Below, piece by piece: positions 23,885 through 35,594 of a DNA stretch of 64,000 nucleotides. The DNA is taken from NCBI GenBank assembly GCA_964020975.1, contig OZ026624.1, forward strand, positions 67,481,762 through 67,545,761, written 5' to 3'. The notes below the pieces were generated by a model that saw only the letters and a list, made by a program, of their open reading frames with translations, was not told the origin of the DNA and made no database searches. The translations under genes and the position numbers were made by a program. Each line of letters starts with the position of its first letter. Positions within the stretch are counted from its first letter, which is position 1. The DNA comes from Hermodice carunculata (Eukaryota > Annelida > Polychaeta > Eunicida > Amphinomidae).

Positions 23885-24213
23885 TGTCATTTAGCACCTA
23901 GGGTGCAGGGATAACCCACGGAACTTGATTTGACTTATTTCCAGTGGGGTCTTCACTGTAGACAGAAACCTGCTGCCACCGCTAACGCAGCTTCTCTTCT
24001 CGATAAACAGCAAAGGGTCTTTTATATGCTTTCCCATAGACAGGTTAACACATACCAGATATATGCATGGCCTTTGATAAACCAGTCATCTACCACTGGT
24101 ATGATTGAGAGCCAGAGACAAGTCTCTTGGATTGGGCCGGGATTGAATCTGAGACAGCCTCCCCCCCCCGCACATGAAGCGGACACATAGCCACTACACC
24201 ACGATGACTCTCA
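23885..24213 (-). mobile_element. tRNA-derived SINE
   Basis: On the minus strand a box-A match TGGTGTAGTGG (24191-24201) and a box-B match AGATTCAATCC (24140-24150) lie ~50 bp apart, as in a tRNA, followed by a ~240 bp body. A G-run interrupts the tRNA-like part. The 5' end is near 24213 (GAGTCATCG). The tail is not clear. Confidence 0.55.
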
Positions 24214-26041
24214 ATCTAATTGGATCACGTTTGCATGTTGCTTATTTAATGTTGCAGTATATTTAGATAGGCATGCACTGATGAATATGATCTTCATACT
24301 CCATGCAGTCGCACTGTTAGATCTCACAACTTACCAGCTACTTTGGCAGTCAACCTGAAATTTAAATAATTTAAAATATTGATAAGGAATTAACACTTAA
24401 TCATGGCTAATGAATTGAGAACATGTTGCAATGGCCATTTGGCAATAGTCAATTAGACAATACTCAATGTGAGTATATCTTTATGGACATCAAGCAATTT
24501 TGCTTCAAATTAATTCATAGTCATAGAATACTGACATGTATTTTTACTTTTTCAATGGAAGTTGATTGGTATTGGTTTAAAACATGTATGTCTGATGATT
24601 GTATTAAATTGGAAACAAGAATTATCAGTGACTGGGTTACCCTTATATTTCAAGTGGTTGCATTTACAATATATAAAGGATAGAAAAAACATTAACCACT
24701 TGTCATTATTTGAATACAGACTTTACTGGATATATTATAAATGCATTAACAAGACATAAAACAGTATAATGAAAAAAGGTCTTGAGAAGTCGATACTCAA
24801 TGTCTGAATTTTAACAGCCCCCACCCCCCCCTTTTTTTTTTTTTACATTTTTCTTTATGCTTTACCAAAATATACTTCCAAATCAATATGGAATATTAAT
24901 GTTATTATTGCTGTGTAATGTAATTTAACTGAGGACAATGCTGATTGGGAGATTCTATTGGAATTTGCTGTTCATATTTGCTACATGTAATGGGAAGCCT
25001 CAAACCACCAAGGCATTTTGGGCTCACATTTTACTTGCATGCTTTTACTTGGTTAATTCCTTTCTACATATAAATATGCTCATAAATTGAACAAAAAGAA
25101 TCTATATGGATGTAAAATATAAGTTTTTTTCACGGATGGATTTTAATAAAAGTGATTTAATTCTGTTTTCCATCACGACTTGTGATCTCACAGCCAAAAA
25201 GAGCTATTCTGTATTCAAATCGCACCTTGCCGTTTGACCCGTTATATCTCACTCATTATACAGTGAGATCAAATATAAGTCCCAAGAGAGATAGATAACG
25301 GTGTTTTATTGGCAAACTTGTCATAATTTGATGGAATCATACTCCATAAAGCAGTACTTTGGAGATAATTCAGAACCAGAAATTGGTTTATATGTGAGGC
25401 ATAGTGGGCCGTCATGTTTGTTTACACCTTTGCCGACCTCTCCAACGCCAAGACGGTCAAGAACCCAAGTTGGAACCCTTTTTAAAACCACCCATACACA
25501 TATAGTACCTAGGTGTATTATTCTGAAATTTCATATGTTACATAATGAGAGAATGACCTTTTTAACGGCATGTAAGAACCTAAAAGAACCTTCCAGGAAG
25601 TATTACAAAATTCAACTTGAAAATAAGCAATTTTTGTCTTGTAGCTCGAAAAATTTTCCACTCACTGATGTCATTCAAACTGTGTTCCCGGCCTCTCTAA
25701 GTCTTCCAGTAGCCAATCAGATCACAGGATTCAATTACTAAGTATGCACACTCAAAACAAGCAAAAAACAAAGTCCTTGTTCCAGGGCAGTGTGTAAAGC
25801 ATGGGTCACAGCTGACGCTATTAACATCGAGAAGGTAAATTGCCCAGTGCCTCCAGTGGATCTGCCACGACCTATCTCGAGTTGACGTTTGGTGCAGTAC
25901 CAGTACTCTCACTCAGTGTCCCTATCACCACAAATGGTACAATCATGGAGGAAAGAATCTAGTTTATTACTCCAGGGTACAATTGAATTGGCAGAGTGTT
26001 CCTCAAAAGAAAACAAATAGTGATAGAATTTGTCTTCACAT
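24214..26041. other. No gene recognised
   Basis: AT-rich DNA with a C/T-run near 24820. A 146-codon + frame (25301-25741) is the longest; it has no recognisable domain and no clear splice signals, so I do not call it a gene. Confidence 0.5.
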
Positions 26042-26368
26042 TTTAGCTCTGTGACTAAAGGTCACAGAGCTTATATAGCATCGCTCATGTCTCTCCATCA
26101 TTCTCTTCGTCGGCCCGTCCATCCGTAAACTCTTGGGTTGTGAGCGTGATACGGTCCACAGTTTTCAAGTTAGCCCAATATAACTTTCAGGACTTATAGA
26201 GTGTCTGAAAATCTAGGTTCCTTTCGTAATCAATATTGGTGGTGCCACCTATACTTATTATGTAATATATGGGTCAAAATGTGAAAATCTTGTAATAATA
26301 ATAATAATACGGTGGCTCTCCGCTTGTCTGCCGCGGTCCTGTGTCACTCTGTGACACAGGTGGCCTAG

Positions 26369-26415
<47 letters not shown>

Positions 26416-26539
26416 ATCCATCCCTCTCACACCCTATCCCCGCCTCTAAGGCTCAGGCTTTTCCCATGGGAGCCCCCATGGGAGCCCTTATAAGGGCTAC
26501 CACCATTCCCATTCCTTCCCCTCCCTGTACTCTGGAATT

Positions 26540-29500
26540 CTAATTTAACCTGTTGCCTTCTAACTCTATTATTTCATTCCTTTTCTCCCAGCATCCTACC
26601 AGGTAGTCCTGTACATTTTTATTACCTTTCCTGCCTCCCAGAAAGCCACCTTTCATACCTAAAATCCATGCTATACGTTCCTCTTCCTCTAAACCCTGAA
26701 CCTCTTCTAAACCCTTGTAATTGTAATCTTCTCTGTGCCACTTTCTGAAAAAATCTTCCCTTATCTCTCTATATGCATCACACCACAACAGCCAATGGTC
26801 CACTGTCTCATCTGCCTCTTTTCTACATGACTTACACTTTCCATTACTCCCTGTTGTCCACTTTTGACTTCTCTTTTCGAGATTGATTACTCCTGCCCTA
26901 CTTTGAAACAGAAGTTTGGATCCCTTCCCACCATCCCAACACACACTTTTCTGTGGCTTTTCTAATACCTTGTATGCCTTCAATGTACTTTTTTCCCTGA
27001 CTCCTCTTTTCCAGTCTTCTTTCCAACCCTCTGTAACAGTCTTACCTACATATACTTTCCAATCATCCACCTCATCATATCCTTTTAGTTCATATTTCTC
27101 TGCTAACCCGTCTATGTCTTTGACCCATCTTGTTTTTTCCTTGGCTACCTGATTGTAAACTTTCCTGCACCACCTGTCTTCACTTATTCCTTGTAAATAA
27201 CCCCAGTACTTTAACTTAGCTTTGGCAATTCTATCTGTGATTTTATTCCATCCTAACTCTCCTAGGACTGCTTCTGTTGCTGTACATGGTGGTGCTCCTA
27301 GTATCCATTTCCCCATCTCATTCTGTGCTTTCTCCATTCCCTGGATATCTCCCTCACTCACTGAAATCACATCTAAGCCATATATCATTCCTGGTATTGC
27401 AACTCTATCCCATAGTACTCTTGCTGTGTATGCTCTGTTGAAACTGTTCAATGCAGTAGCTTTAATCATTCCTTTTGTGCGATTCACTTTCTGTTTAATC
27501 TTCTCCACCTGATACCTGAACATGCCTTTACCCGTTGCTTTAATCTTAACACCTAGGTATTCATACTCATCAACCTCCCCAATTTCAATTAACTGTTCCC
27601 TACCTTCTGGAATTTGGAACTGCCCAATTCTCCATTTTTTATTTCCATCTGGTTTCTTCCCAAGAGTCATCACTTTACTCTTATCCTTACTAAATTCTAA
27701 CCTCCATTTATTCCCGTATTCCCCTGCTATGTTCAGCATCTCTTGCAGTTCTTTCTGGGACTCTGCCATAAGTACGATGTCATCTGCAAAGAATAGACCA
27801 GGAATTTTTAGATCACCTACCCTTATGCCCTTATCACACTCCATCAACTTGTCCCCCAACTCCTTAACATACAAAGCGAACAAAATTGGGGACAGCACAC
27901 ACCCCTGCTTTAGGCCTATATCCAGACTTGCATTCTCTACTTCTACCTTTCCTACTGAAAGTGTACAGTCTACATCTTTGTAGAGTGCTTTCAGAATTTC
28001 TAGAAAATTTCCACCAAATCCCAATCCACTCAGTTTTCCCCATAGAGCATCTCTCCATACCCTGTCATACGCTTTCCTCACATCTAAGAATCCCATGAAG
28101 ACTTTTTTCCGCTTCTGTCTTGCCAGTTCTAAAACCTGGGTCAATGTGAAGATGTGGTCACCTACCCTTCTACCTGGTCTGAAACCATTCTGAATTTCCC
28201 CCAGAAGTCCGAGCCTTTCAACTATTCTACTTAGTCTCCGGTACATTATCCTACTGAAAATTTTACCCACATTTGATGAAATCGCAATGCCCCTACACTG
28301 ATCCAATTGACCTCCTGGGCCCTTCTTTGGGATATATGAAATCCTTAGTCTATTCCATTCCTTTGGTACTTGTCTTTTCTCAATGACCCTATTGAAAAGC
28401 AACTGTAAACTATCTTCAATTTCTTCCGGCCCTCTCTTTATGAATTCTGTCAAGATATCATCTGGTCCTGGGGCTTTGCGTAGCCGCATCTGTTCAACTG
28501 CTATTTTAACTTCTATACTTCTGATCCTACAACACATCTCTGGATCCCATTGATCCTGTGTGTACTCTGCTTGACACCCTGGTACTGTTCCCTGACCCCA
28601 CTGTGGGTTATTGACTTCTTCCCAATGCTCCCTTAAGGCTTCCTGTATTTCTTCCTTGTTTTCAGTCCTTTTCCCTCTGTGTATGATTTCCACTGCTTTA
28701 TTCTGTTTTCGCCGATTAACCTGTTTCCAAAAGATGACTGACCCTTCCCCCCCATTCTCCATTATTTTCCTTGTCATTTGTTCATTATTGCTGGCCCTCT
28801 TCTCTGCTTTCATCTCTGCTACATTCCTTCTACATTCCATATACTGTCTCTTAGCTTCTTCTATATCACCTTGTGAGTACCTGTTTTTCCTGGCTAATCT
28901 CCATGCTCTATTTTTAACCCTCTTTCTTTTTATGGCTCCTTTCAGTTCTGGGTCTATTCTATATCCTAGATTTTCAACTGGGACTTTCTTTCTACCTATC
29001 TTCTCCTGTGCTACCTTAAGAATTCTTCTGGTCAGGTCCCCATTCATTTCCTGTACTTCTCCCTCGTCTTCAAATCTATTCTTCCATTCCTGCAATTCAA
29101 CTTTGAGACTCTCTTGATACCCTGCCCAGTCTGTTTCTTCCTTAATATTCCACACCCATTTAGTTCCCCCTCGGTTTCTTCTTTGGTATTTCATGTTAAT
29201 GGAGACTATCATCCAGTTATGGTCACTGCCTATATCCAATCTCCCTTCATCATCTATTTCACAGTTTTGAGTCATCTGAAATATTCCATTGTCCACTAAA
29301 ATATAATCAATTATTGTCTGCCTTTCACCAGATGCCCATGTCCACTTTCCTTTACATTTTACATCCCTATTAACTATCCTCAGACCAAATTCCCTTGTGA
29401 AATTCAGTAACCTGGTTCCATTTCTATTAATTCCGCTATCCCCTCCCTCTATTCCACTCATTCCATTACCTATGTGTCCGTTAAAATCTCCAGCTATCAT

Positions 29501-30058
29501 AACCTGGTAGCCCTGCTGCTGAACGTCGCTAACCATCATTCTCATCCTATCATATACCTGGTCATTCCATTCATTAGGTAACCCCTCACGACCCACATAC
29601 ACTACAGCTATTGCTACCTTATTTCCATTTGACTCTATTCCTATCCACTGCATCTCATTTTTCACCTCGTTGTCTTCTTCCCAGGAGTCTTGCCATACCT
29701 CGTGCCACTTTACCCCCTTCTTAATCAAAAAGCCTACTCCTCCTCCTTTTCTTTGTCCACTTTCTCTCCCTGTACCTATCAACTCATACCCTGTTGGGCA
29801 TGCTACTATGCTAACCTCTTCCTTTCTGATATGTGTTTCTGCTAGGGCTACAATATCTATTCCCTCACTCTCTATTACATCTCCTATCTCTGCCATTTTG
29901 TTTTTATATCCCCTGCAATTGACATACCCTATTTTCACTGTCTTTGCCTTGCTGTTATTCCTCATCCTTATGCTTTCATTTTTCCTGCTTCCAACATTTT
30001 TCCCTAGAGACTGCCTGGTAGACGCCGGGATTTCTAGTTTCCCTGCAGCTGCACCCAC
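26540..30058 (-). CDS. LINE2 ORF2: endonuclease-reverse transcriptase, 1172 aa, open
   Basis: This multifunctional protein nicks genomic DNA and copies its own RNA there. The endonuclease is at about residues 40-290 (GYVNCRGYKNK, ALAETHIRKEE, GGGVGFLIKKG, IAGDFNGHIG, TIIDYILVD, GSDHNWMIV). The reverse transcriptase is at about 530-800 (LRKAPGPDDILTEF, IQNGFRPGRRVGDH, GFLDVRKAYDRVW, GLKQGCVLSPILF, catalytic FADD). A C-terminal Cys/His block CKSCRKEADETVDHWLLWC lies near 1080-1110. Catalytic residues are all present and no break interrupts 1172 codons. The ATG at 30058 lies inside ORF1, overlapping it by 25 bases, so it would be translated from a two-cistron RNA. Confidence 0.85.
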   Translation of the reverse strand: MGAAAGKLEIPASTRQSLGKNVGSRKNESIRMRNNSKAKTVKIGYVNCRGYKNKMAEIGDVIESEGIDIVALAETHIRKEEVSIVACPTGYELIGTGRESGQRKGGGVGFLIKKGVKWHEVWQDSWEEDNEVKNEMQWIGIESNGNKVAIAVVYVGREGLPNEWNDQVYDRMRMMVSDVQQQGYQVMIAGDFNGHIGNGMSGIEGGDSGINRNGTRLLNFTREFGLRIVNRDVKCKGKWTWASGERQTIIDYILVDNGIFQMTQNCEIDDEGRLDIGSDHNWMIVSINMKYQRRNRGGTKWVWNIKEETDWAGYQESLKVELQEWKNRFEDEGEVQEMNGDLTRRILKVAQEKIGRKKVPVENLGYRIDPELKGAIKRKRVKNRAWRLARKNRYSQGDIEEAKRQYMECRRNVAEMKAEKRASNNEQMTRKIMENGGEGSVIFWKQVNRRKQNKAVEIIHRGKRTENKEEIQEALREHWEEVNNPQWGQGTVPGCQAEYTQDQWDPEMCCRIRSIEVKIAVEQMRLRKAPGPDDILTEFIKRGPEEIEDSLQLLFNRVIEKRQVPKEWNRLRISYIPKKGPGGQLDQCRGIAISSNVGKIFSRIMYRRLSRIVERLGLLGEIQNGFRPGRRVGDHIFTLTQVLELARQKRKKVFMGFLDVRKAYDRVWRDALWGKLSGLGFGGNFLEILKALYKDVDCTLSVGKVEVENASLDIGLKQGCVLSPILFALYVKELGDKLMECDKGIRVGDLKIPGLFFADDIVLMAESQKELQEMLNIAGEYGNKWRLEFSKDKSKVMTLGKKPDGNKKWRIGQFQIPEGREQLIEIGEVDEYEYLGVKIKATGKGMFRYQVEKIKQKVNRTKGMIKATALNSFNRAYTARVLWDRVAIPGMIYGLDVISVSEGDIQGMEKAQNEMGKWILGAPPCTATEAVLGELGWNKITDRIAKAKLKYWGYLQGISEDRWCRKVYNQVAKEKTRWVKDIDGLAEKYELKGYDEVDDWKVYVGKTVTEGWKEDWKRGVREKSTLKAYKVLEKPQKSVCWDGGKGSKLLFQSRAGVINLEKRSQKWTTGSNGKCKSCRKEADETVDHWLLWCDAYREIREDFFRKWHREDYNYKGLEEVQGLEEEERIAWILGMKGGFLGGRKGNKNVQDYLVGCWEKRNEIIELEGNRLN

Positions 30059-30505
30059 TCACTATAAACCTGCCCTAGCCTATCTCCTCCTGCCTGACTA
30101 GGGTGCAGCCCATCCCAGGCGAACAACTCCCTCCTGCCGACAAAATCCTCCCATACATCCCTGAATGCTATACCCCTCCCCCTACACATCCTACCCAGCT
30201 GCCTATTTATCCCACAGATCCTGCTAGCCTCCCAGCTACTCATCCTTGCCCTTGGTAGGATCCCCATAACTAGTGCCTCACAATCTAACTGCCCTATCCG
30301 GTCTAAAAGTCCCCTATACCTTCCCAAAACTGTCTCTGTACCCACCCTTCCTATTCCCCCCTCCTCCCTGTCCGACAGGTCATTAGTCCCAACCTGGACA
30401 ATGACCTTCGGACACTCCCCACTGCTCTGCACTAGCCCCTCTAAACGCTCCTCTACGTCTCTAATCTTTGCCCCTGGCAGACATACCCTCACCCTATTCT
30501 CCCTA
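30034..30505 (-). pseudogene. LINE2 ORF1, truncated, SGNH-esterase domain
   Basis: The open part reads RVCLPGAKIRDVEERLEGLV, then VIVQVGTNDLSD (block III GTND) and FAWDGLHPSQAGGDRL (block V with the catalytic Asp-x-x-His). This is the SGNH/GDSL hydrolase fold found in ORF1 of CR1-type LINEs. Block I with the nucleophile Ser would lie just upstream and is lost by 5' truncation at 30505. It runs in frame into the truncation point, has no native start, and ends overlapping the ORF2 start. Confidence 0.75.
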
Positions 30506-30923
30506 TTGTGACCACAATACTGTCCACAGTTTTCAAGTTAGCCCAATATAATTTCAGGACTTACAGGGTGAATAAAAATCTAGATTCATTTCAATATTGG
30601 TGGTGCCACCTACAATATTATGCAATATAGGGGTCAAAATGTGGAAATCTTGTGAACACTCTAGCATTTTTAATTTTTGGTGGATCTTTACAGAATTGAT
30701 GGGATTCTGGGGTAGGTAAAAATCTAAAATTCTAACTTGCTAATGATACTAGTGGCACAATTTGTGTAAATTACAATGTATGGCTCAAAGGAATTTGCCC
30801 CGCCCCCATATTTTTCACCTTTAGACGTGTTTTAACTAGATTTGCCACACACATCATGCACATCACACTCTAATAGCGAGTGAAACCTGTTCTTAATATC
30901 TGTGCATTTTTATTTCACTGCAG

Positions 30924-31203
30924 GAATAGAGTCAAGCAGAAAGCACATTGTTCAGACAGCTTCAGTCTGGAAAGCTTTCAAGACCGTTTTCAGGCAACAC
31001 AAAGCCTGGAAATCTGTGATGGGAGAAGAAGTAGCAGAAACGCTGTCTTCTTTGTCTAACCTGAGTGAGCAGTTGCAGTGTTGCAATGAGGTAGATACCA
31101 GCGACACTCCACTGGTAGACAGTTCTTATGTCAAAGTCATACTACAAGTGATACTGCTACAGTCAGTTGAAAACCTGGTTGGGAAACTAAATTCATCAAT
31201 CAT
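30924..31203 (+). CDS. Host gene exon 1 (unrecognised protein)
   Basis: A 280 bp block is bounded by an acceptor (TATTTCACTGCAG) and a consensus donor (GTAAGT). It is open in one frame: IESSRKHIVQTASVWKAFKTVFRQHKAW.. to ..VENLVGKLNSSI. The content is helical and HEAT/ARM-like in look, with no signature I can name. It begins 40 bp after repeat R and is followed by compatible exons at 32204, 33935 and 35394. Phase at the 3' edge is 2. Confidence that it is an exon is fair; the gene is not identified. Confidence 0.5.
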
Positions 31204-31989
31204 GTAAGTCATGTGGCCACTTTTAAGAGCTCTTACCTGCTTAGTTTTTCATGCAGCATGTTTTCCTTTGGCACATAGAATGTGATTTATTAGGTATTGT
31301 ATTCCACTGTGTAGCATGCGTGTCTAGGTATCAGCTATAGATCCATGAAGTCTGATACAGGTACCAAGCTGTCTCAGAAGATACTGACCACAGGTTTACC
31401 AAGTTTTTGTCAGAGATGTACAGGAGGAAAGGCTAGTAATTTTTTTTTTTTTTTTAAATAACTTTCACAAGGTATTCATTAGTTTCCATATTCATAAAGA
31501 ATTTTGATCTGAGAAATTTAGGATTAAGATTAAAATCAACTTGTTTTGATCCCACATTCTTTAATCCTGGGTCGCATCAAGAATTGTAGTGCGAACCAAT
31601 CTGTTTTGTGGCTTAATCTTAATTTGATCCAGATTTTGATCCAGCTTAAAAGATAAGTACTGGTGTAAACTAAGATGAATTTGATAAAATAAAAATGCTG
31701 AAAACAGTTTGCATTGTAGCTCAGAACACAGATTGTTCATTCCTGAGAATTTTCATTCATATATATTAGGCCAAGGATTAAGTAGTTCAGGGTGACAGGT
31801 GCACAAATTCAATTTTAGGATCAAAATCAGGATCAGATCAAATTCTTTGTGAATAAGGCCACTTGAGGCCATCAGAGTGGTGCACGAAGTGATGTCATTA
31901 CCATTGTATCCCCAGAAAGATTGACTACTGGTTCAGCAAAATTTTGTCAGAAGTTTAATTTGTGAATGACTAGAATCATATTAAAGACA

Positions 31990-32178
<189 letters not shown>

Positions 32179-32203
32179 TGGTCGTATTTGTTCTAAATTT
32201 CAG

Positions 32204-32263
32204 GACTTTGCATCTAGAACCAAATTTATTTGCGATAAACTTGAGTCAAGAGGATTCAAAGAT
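32204..32263 (+). CDS. Candidate host exon 2
   Basis: A 60 bp block follows a good acceptor (TTCTAAATTTCAG). In the phase left by exon 1 it reads [20 protein letters not shown] and ends before GTATTT, a weak donor. It sits directly after a TA microsatellite. Without a homologue this remains tentative. Confidence 0.35.
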
Positions 32264-32288
32264 GTATTTTTGATCAAATATTTCTACA

Positions 32289-32905
32289 AATTTTGCTGTT
32301 AATATCCCGAGATGGTGCCAAAGTTTGGCTTCAATAATTTTAGAAATTTTAGACTTGCCTGTTTTGCTACTTAATTTTATCTTTTGGCATCATTCTGTTT
32401 TAATATTCACCTTTCAGACATTTTAGTCAAGCTTGTTTTCTGTTAGGTTAAACCCCCAGGGGCTATATGTAGCAAGTAGCTACTGACGAAAGTTACAAGC
32501 TTGTCTAATTGTAATTGATATCTGGTTCAGAAAATATATTTTCATTGCATTCTCTTACCTTAAATATAAATGACTTTCATTCTTTTCTGACTTGCCCTAT
32601 AATTTTGCTGTTAATATCAAAGATTATTAGAAAGTTTAGCTACAGTATTATACAGTTTTAAGACTTCTCTGTTTTGCTACTTAACTTTATCTTTTGGCAT
32701 CTTTCTGTTTTAATATTCACTTTCAGACATTTTAGGCTTGCATGTTTTCTGTCAGGTTAAACCCACCTGGGGCTATGGGTAGCTAGTAGTGGCCTACAAC
32801 AGGTACATGTTTTGCCTAATTGTACTTACAATCCTGTTAAGAAAAAACGGTTTTGATAACATGTTTTGGCATAAATGCTTATGCTTTCATTCTTTTCTGA
32901 CAAGG
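32289..32905 (+). repeat. Tandem duplication, unit about 312 bp
   Basis: Two adjacent units begin with AATTTTGCTGTTAATATC (32289 and about 32601). They share TTTTGCTACTTAA.TTTATCTTTTGGCATC and GTTAAACCC.CC.GGGGCTAT. They lie in an intron of the host gene model. The remaining stretch to 34317 holds only exon 3 and no other recognised feature. Confidence 0.7.
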
Positions 32906-33934
32906 CTAAATGCACATTTATTCAATATTAAAAATAACTCAAAATTGACAGTATTTTCTCAAATGTCCCAAACCTGACACATTACATTGACTCAGGGTTA
33001 ACAGTGAAATAGAGCTTAATTGTTTGAGGGGTAGGTGTCAACATGGGGTTTGTTTTACATTTCTGGTGTAGGATGTACATTGTTGCAGTCCTGGTTAGGA
33101 TTACCCTTGGTTTGTACAGGTGGTCTAGCTGCAGCTGTTTATTTTACAATCAGTGGGACTGAATATAATGCCCCAGCTTGTTTCCACTTCAGTTATACAC
33201 AGGCGGGTGGTTTAACTAGGGTCAGCTGTCCAGCTAGAAAGGGTACATATTGGTTCAGGGGTAAGTCAAAATTGTTCTTATCTGAACCTGTACTATACAA
33301 ATTTAGCAATTGTGGTTTGTTTGACAGGTATTCTTCTTTCACAATGAAGCTCTGCATTTATAAGCAAAACTTCACGTATTTAGCTAATTCATCATTTGTC
33401 ACGTTCTTATTTATTCATTATTATGTGGGTTGTCTTTGTTGAATATTTAGCTTAGACAAGGAGCCGCTACTCTGAGAGACATGTACAGGTAATAGGCTCT
33501 GAAACATGTTGAGTAGTTACCCGCTGAAGACCCTTTAATTTACGTGGGCTGATACAGCCTATGTCATAATTTTACAGAGGAATATGTGCAATATGGACAA
33601 TTGTAATTCCCTATGTAGGTTAGACAGGGACAGGTTAGCTTATGGAGAGTAAAGAGTTCGGACTGCGGAATAGGGTAATGACTACTAGGCAGTAGTTCTG
33701 GGTTAAAAAAAAAATACAAATATGTGTGTGTATCAGGGATACATATAATTTTGTTGCATTTTTAAAACTTAATTTGGAGGTCAGATAAGTGACACTCAGG
33801 GTATAATGCTACCACTGGATCTCAAGAATAATCAAAGACAGGATTATGAAATTTGTGTCACAGATCTATGCATATTGTGACCCAAGGTTGAATTTATATT
33901 CCTCTTTTCTTGAAAACATTTTTTATTAACTCAG

Positions 33935-33987
33935 GTGAGTTGTGTGCAAGAGAATGACAGTGCAGCTGTAACACAATGCCTTCCATG
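33935..33987 (+). CDS. Candidate host exon 3
   Basis: A short block lies between an acceptor (TTTTTTATTAACTCAG) and a donor (GTAAGA). In the frame that fits its neighbours it reads CVQENDSAAVTQCLP. That frame needs the acceptor five bases further in, after GTGAG at 33939. The alternative start at 33935 would meet a stop in that phase. Confidence 0.35.
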
Positions 33988-34321
33988 GTAAGATATTTGT
34001 TCATAAATCATGGCAACATATTTGTTCATGAACTGTGGACATTATAATGGACATTAAGTCTCCCTTTGTTTTGCATATAGCTATTAAAGCTATTGATTAA
34101 CAGTTACTATTGCTGCTCTTAGTTCTTCTGTCACTCACTCTGGCGGGCCATGGCCCCAAATTTCCTGTGTTTTTAGATCTTAAAATCCAGTTGGAACAAG
34201 CTACAAGACTGCAAAATTAGAGCTGTATCTTTACTTCTACATGTCAACCTTAGTTGTGGTTCGCTGTGGACCTCCTTTTTTTGAGATTTCTCAATAAGAT
34301 GATGGTAACTGTGACTTTTAA

Positions 34322-35354
34322 CCCTTAAAGGGTCGGGTTAATTTTTGTACCTGTGAAAATGAAAGTAACAATTTTCATTGAACACAGTGCACTAGGAACA
34401 GTTTTCTTTGTAGCATACCAAAAGTATATATCATTGTGATACCCAGAATGCCAAGTTTCATTACGTGCAATAGATTGCTACTAGTCACGTGACTGGTTGC
34501 CATGGCAACCACTTTAATCACTAATAAATGGCAAAAAATCATTTAAAATCTGCTAAATAAGAGAACAAAGTATCTCGTCATTTTATGTGAAGCACTCTTT
34601 TCTCCACATATGCATGGTATTTGGATAACTAGAAAAATAAACTTTCAGTAAACTTTGAAAATAAAACATAGATCACATGACCTGTTTCCATAGCAACTGT
34701 TAAAATATTGGTTGTACTTGGCTAAAAACCGGAAAAACTGCATTTTTACATAAGTCTGCAGAACCGGTAACACGCAGATACTTTGCATGACAAAATTAGT
34801 CACCATAACTATTCATAGATTATGTTCCAGGTTAAATATAATGTAAGAAAATGACTGAAATAAAACAACACTGCAGTATTTTTATGGAAAATTTGTGGTT
34901 TTCCCCCATTTTAATACGTTGCCATGGAAACAAAGCGTGGTTCGATCTCTGATCATATGTGCAGGCCTTATACTGATATGTAGTTTGCAAATGTGGATGA
35001 CACTATGCATGTATACAGTGTACATGCAATAATAGAGTCATCAATTCCAGTGCAAAAGGCAAAGTAGGCCCTCCCTATTGGCTGCCTATCACAGTCTTTG
35101 AGACTGACAACAGTATTTATCGTGTATCTGCAACCATGCTCTTCCTCCCCCTTAAAGACCAGCAGGGATGCTAGAGGGAGTGGTATACACAAATAAATCG
35201 ATGTGCTTCTTGGGGGAAACACAACAGCTGTCTGTGCACAGTTTGGTGATGATTAATGGGTTGTTTACACAAGTAAGGCTAAGCTAGTGTGAGCCCAGCA
35301 TAAAATCAAGTGATTACTGGTCGTTAACGACGGACCGGTCTGACCGTTTAAGGG
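34322..35354. mobile_element. Non-autonomous piggyBac-type element (1.03 kb)
   Basis: Inverted ends CCCTTAAAGGGTC (left) and inverted CCCTTAAACGGTC (right) are each flanked by TTAA (34318-34321, 35355-35358). A TTAA target with CCC-type ends is the piggyBac hallmark; Kolobok also uses TTAA. There is no transposase. The end sequence differs from the piggyBac copy at 47.8 kb beyond the first four bases. Confidence 0.75.
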
Positions 35355-35393
35355 TTAACTAATAAAACTGTCTATGTTGGGGATTTCCACCAG

Positions 35394-35594
35394 AGTTGGG
35401 TATGTGACTCACTGAGAGATGGAAGACACATTATACAGGGTATTCTTGCCTTTTCAACATATGACTTTGAACATTATTCACTATACACTGATCTTTGGAT
35501 ACAGTATATTCCATCTGAAATGCGAGAATTTTCACCATCTATTCATCATTTGGTGGCAACCGTATTATATTTTGATTTTGAACCAGCTAGGCAA
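35394..35594 (+). CDS. Host gene exon 4 (unrecognised protein)
   Basis: A 200 bp open block reads WVCDSLRDGRHIIQGILAFSTYDFEHYSLYTDLWIQYIP.. to ..VLYFDFEPARQ and ends at a good donor (GTAAGG, with GTAAGT 7 bases on). The acceptor is GGGATTTCCACCAG or two bases later. The protein looks real (mixed hydrophobic/aromatic, no repeats) but is not recognised. Only 39 bp separate it from the TTAA-flanked MITE upstream, so this splice site sits right beside a transposon. Confidence 0.5.

Larger units (their letters stand above)
26294..30505 (-). mobile_element. LINE2: 5'-truncated LINE with uninterrupted ORF2
   Basis: A minus-strand non-LTR retrotransposon is inserted in repeat R with TTGT at both edges (26290-26293, 30506-30509). 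It carries the C-terminal part of an esterase-type ORF1, a complete ORF2 and a 3' UTR. In sense direction the 3' UTR ends with a 44-base T run, a CCTGTGTCAC/GTGACACAGG hairpin (26338-26360) and a TATTATTATTA tail. Truncation falls inside ORF1. The undamaged ORF2 argues for a recent insertion. Clade: CR1/L2-like group, to be settled by RT phylogeny. Confidence 0.85.
26042..30880 (+). repeat. Dispersed repeat R, copy 1 (split by LINE2)
   Basis: It starts with a perfect 11 bp stem hairpin (AGCTCTGTGAC, 5 base loop, GTCACAGAGCT; 26045-26071). Next comes the phrase TCCACAGTTTTCAAGTTAGC at 26155. After the LINE (26294-30505) the same phrase starts again at 30523, as in the second copy at 41610-43174, where two such units follow in tandem. 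The right edge near 30880 is approximate. Non-coding. Confidence 0.65.

Noticed and set aside
25301-25741. 146-codon open frame
   Set aside because: Considered as a gene. No motif, no clear start context and no neighbouring exons.
33035-33442. 135-codon open frame in an intron
   Set aside because: Cys/Phe/Tyr-rich, no domain, no splice signals, AT-rich surroundings. Likely chance.
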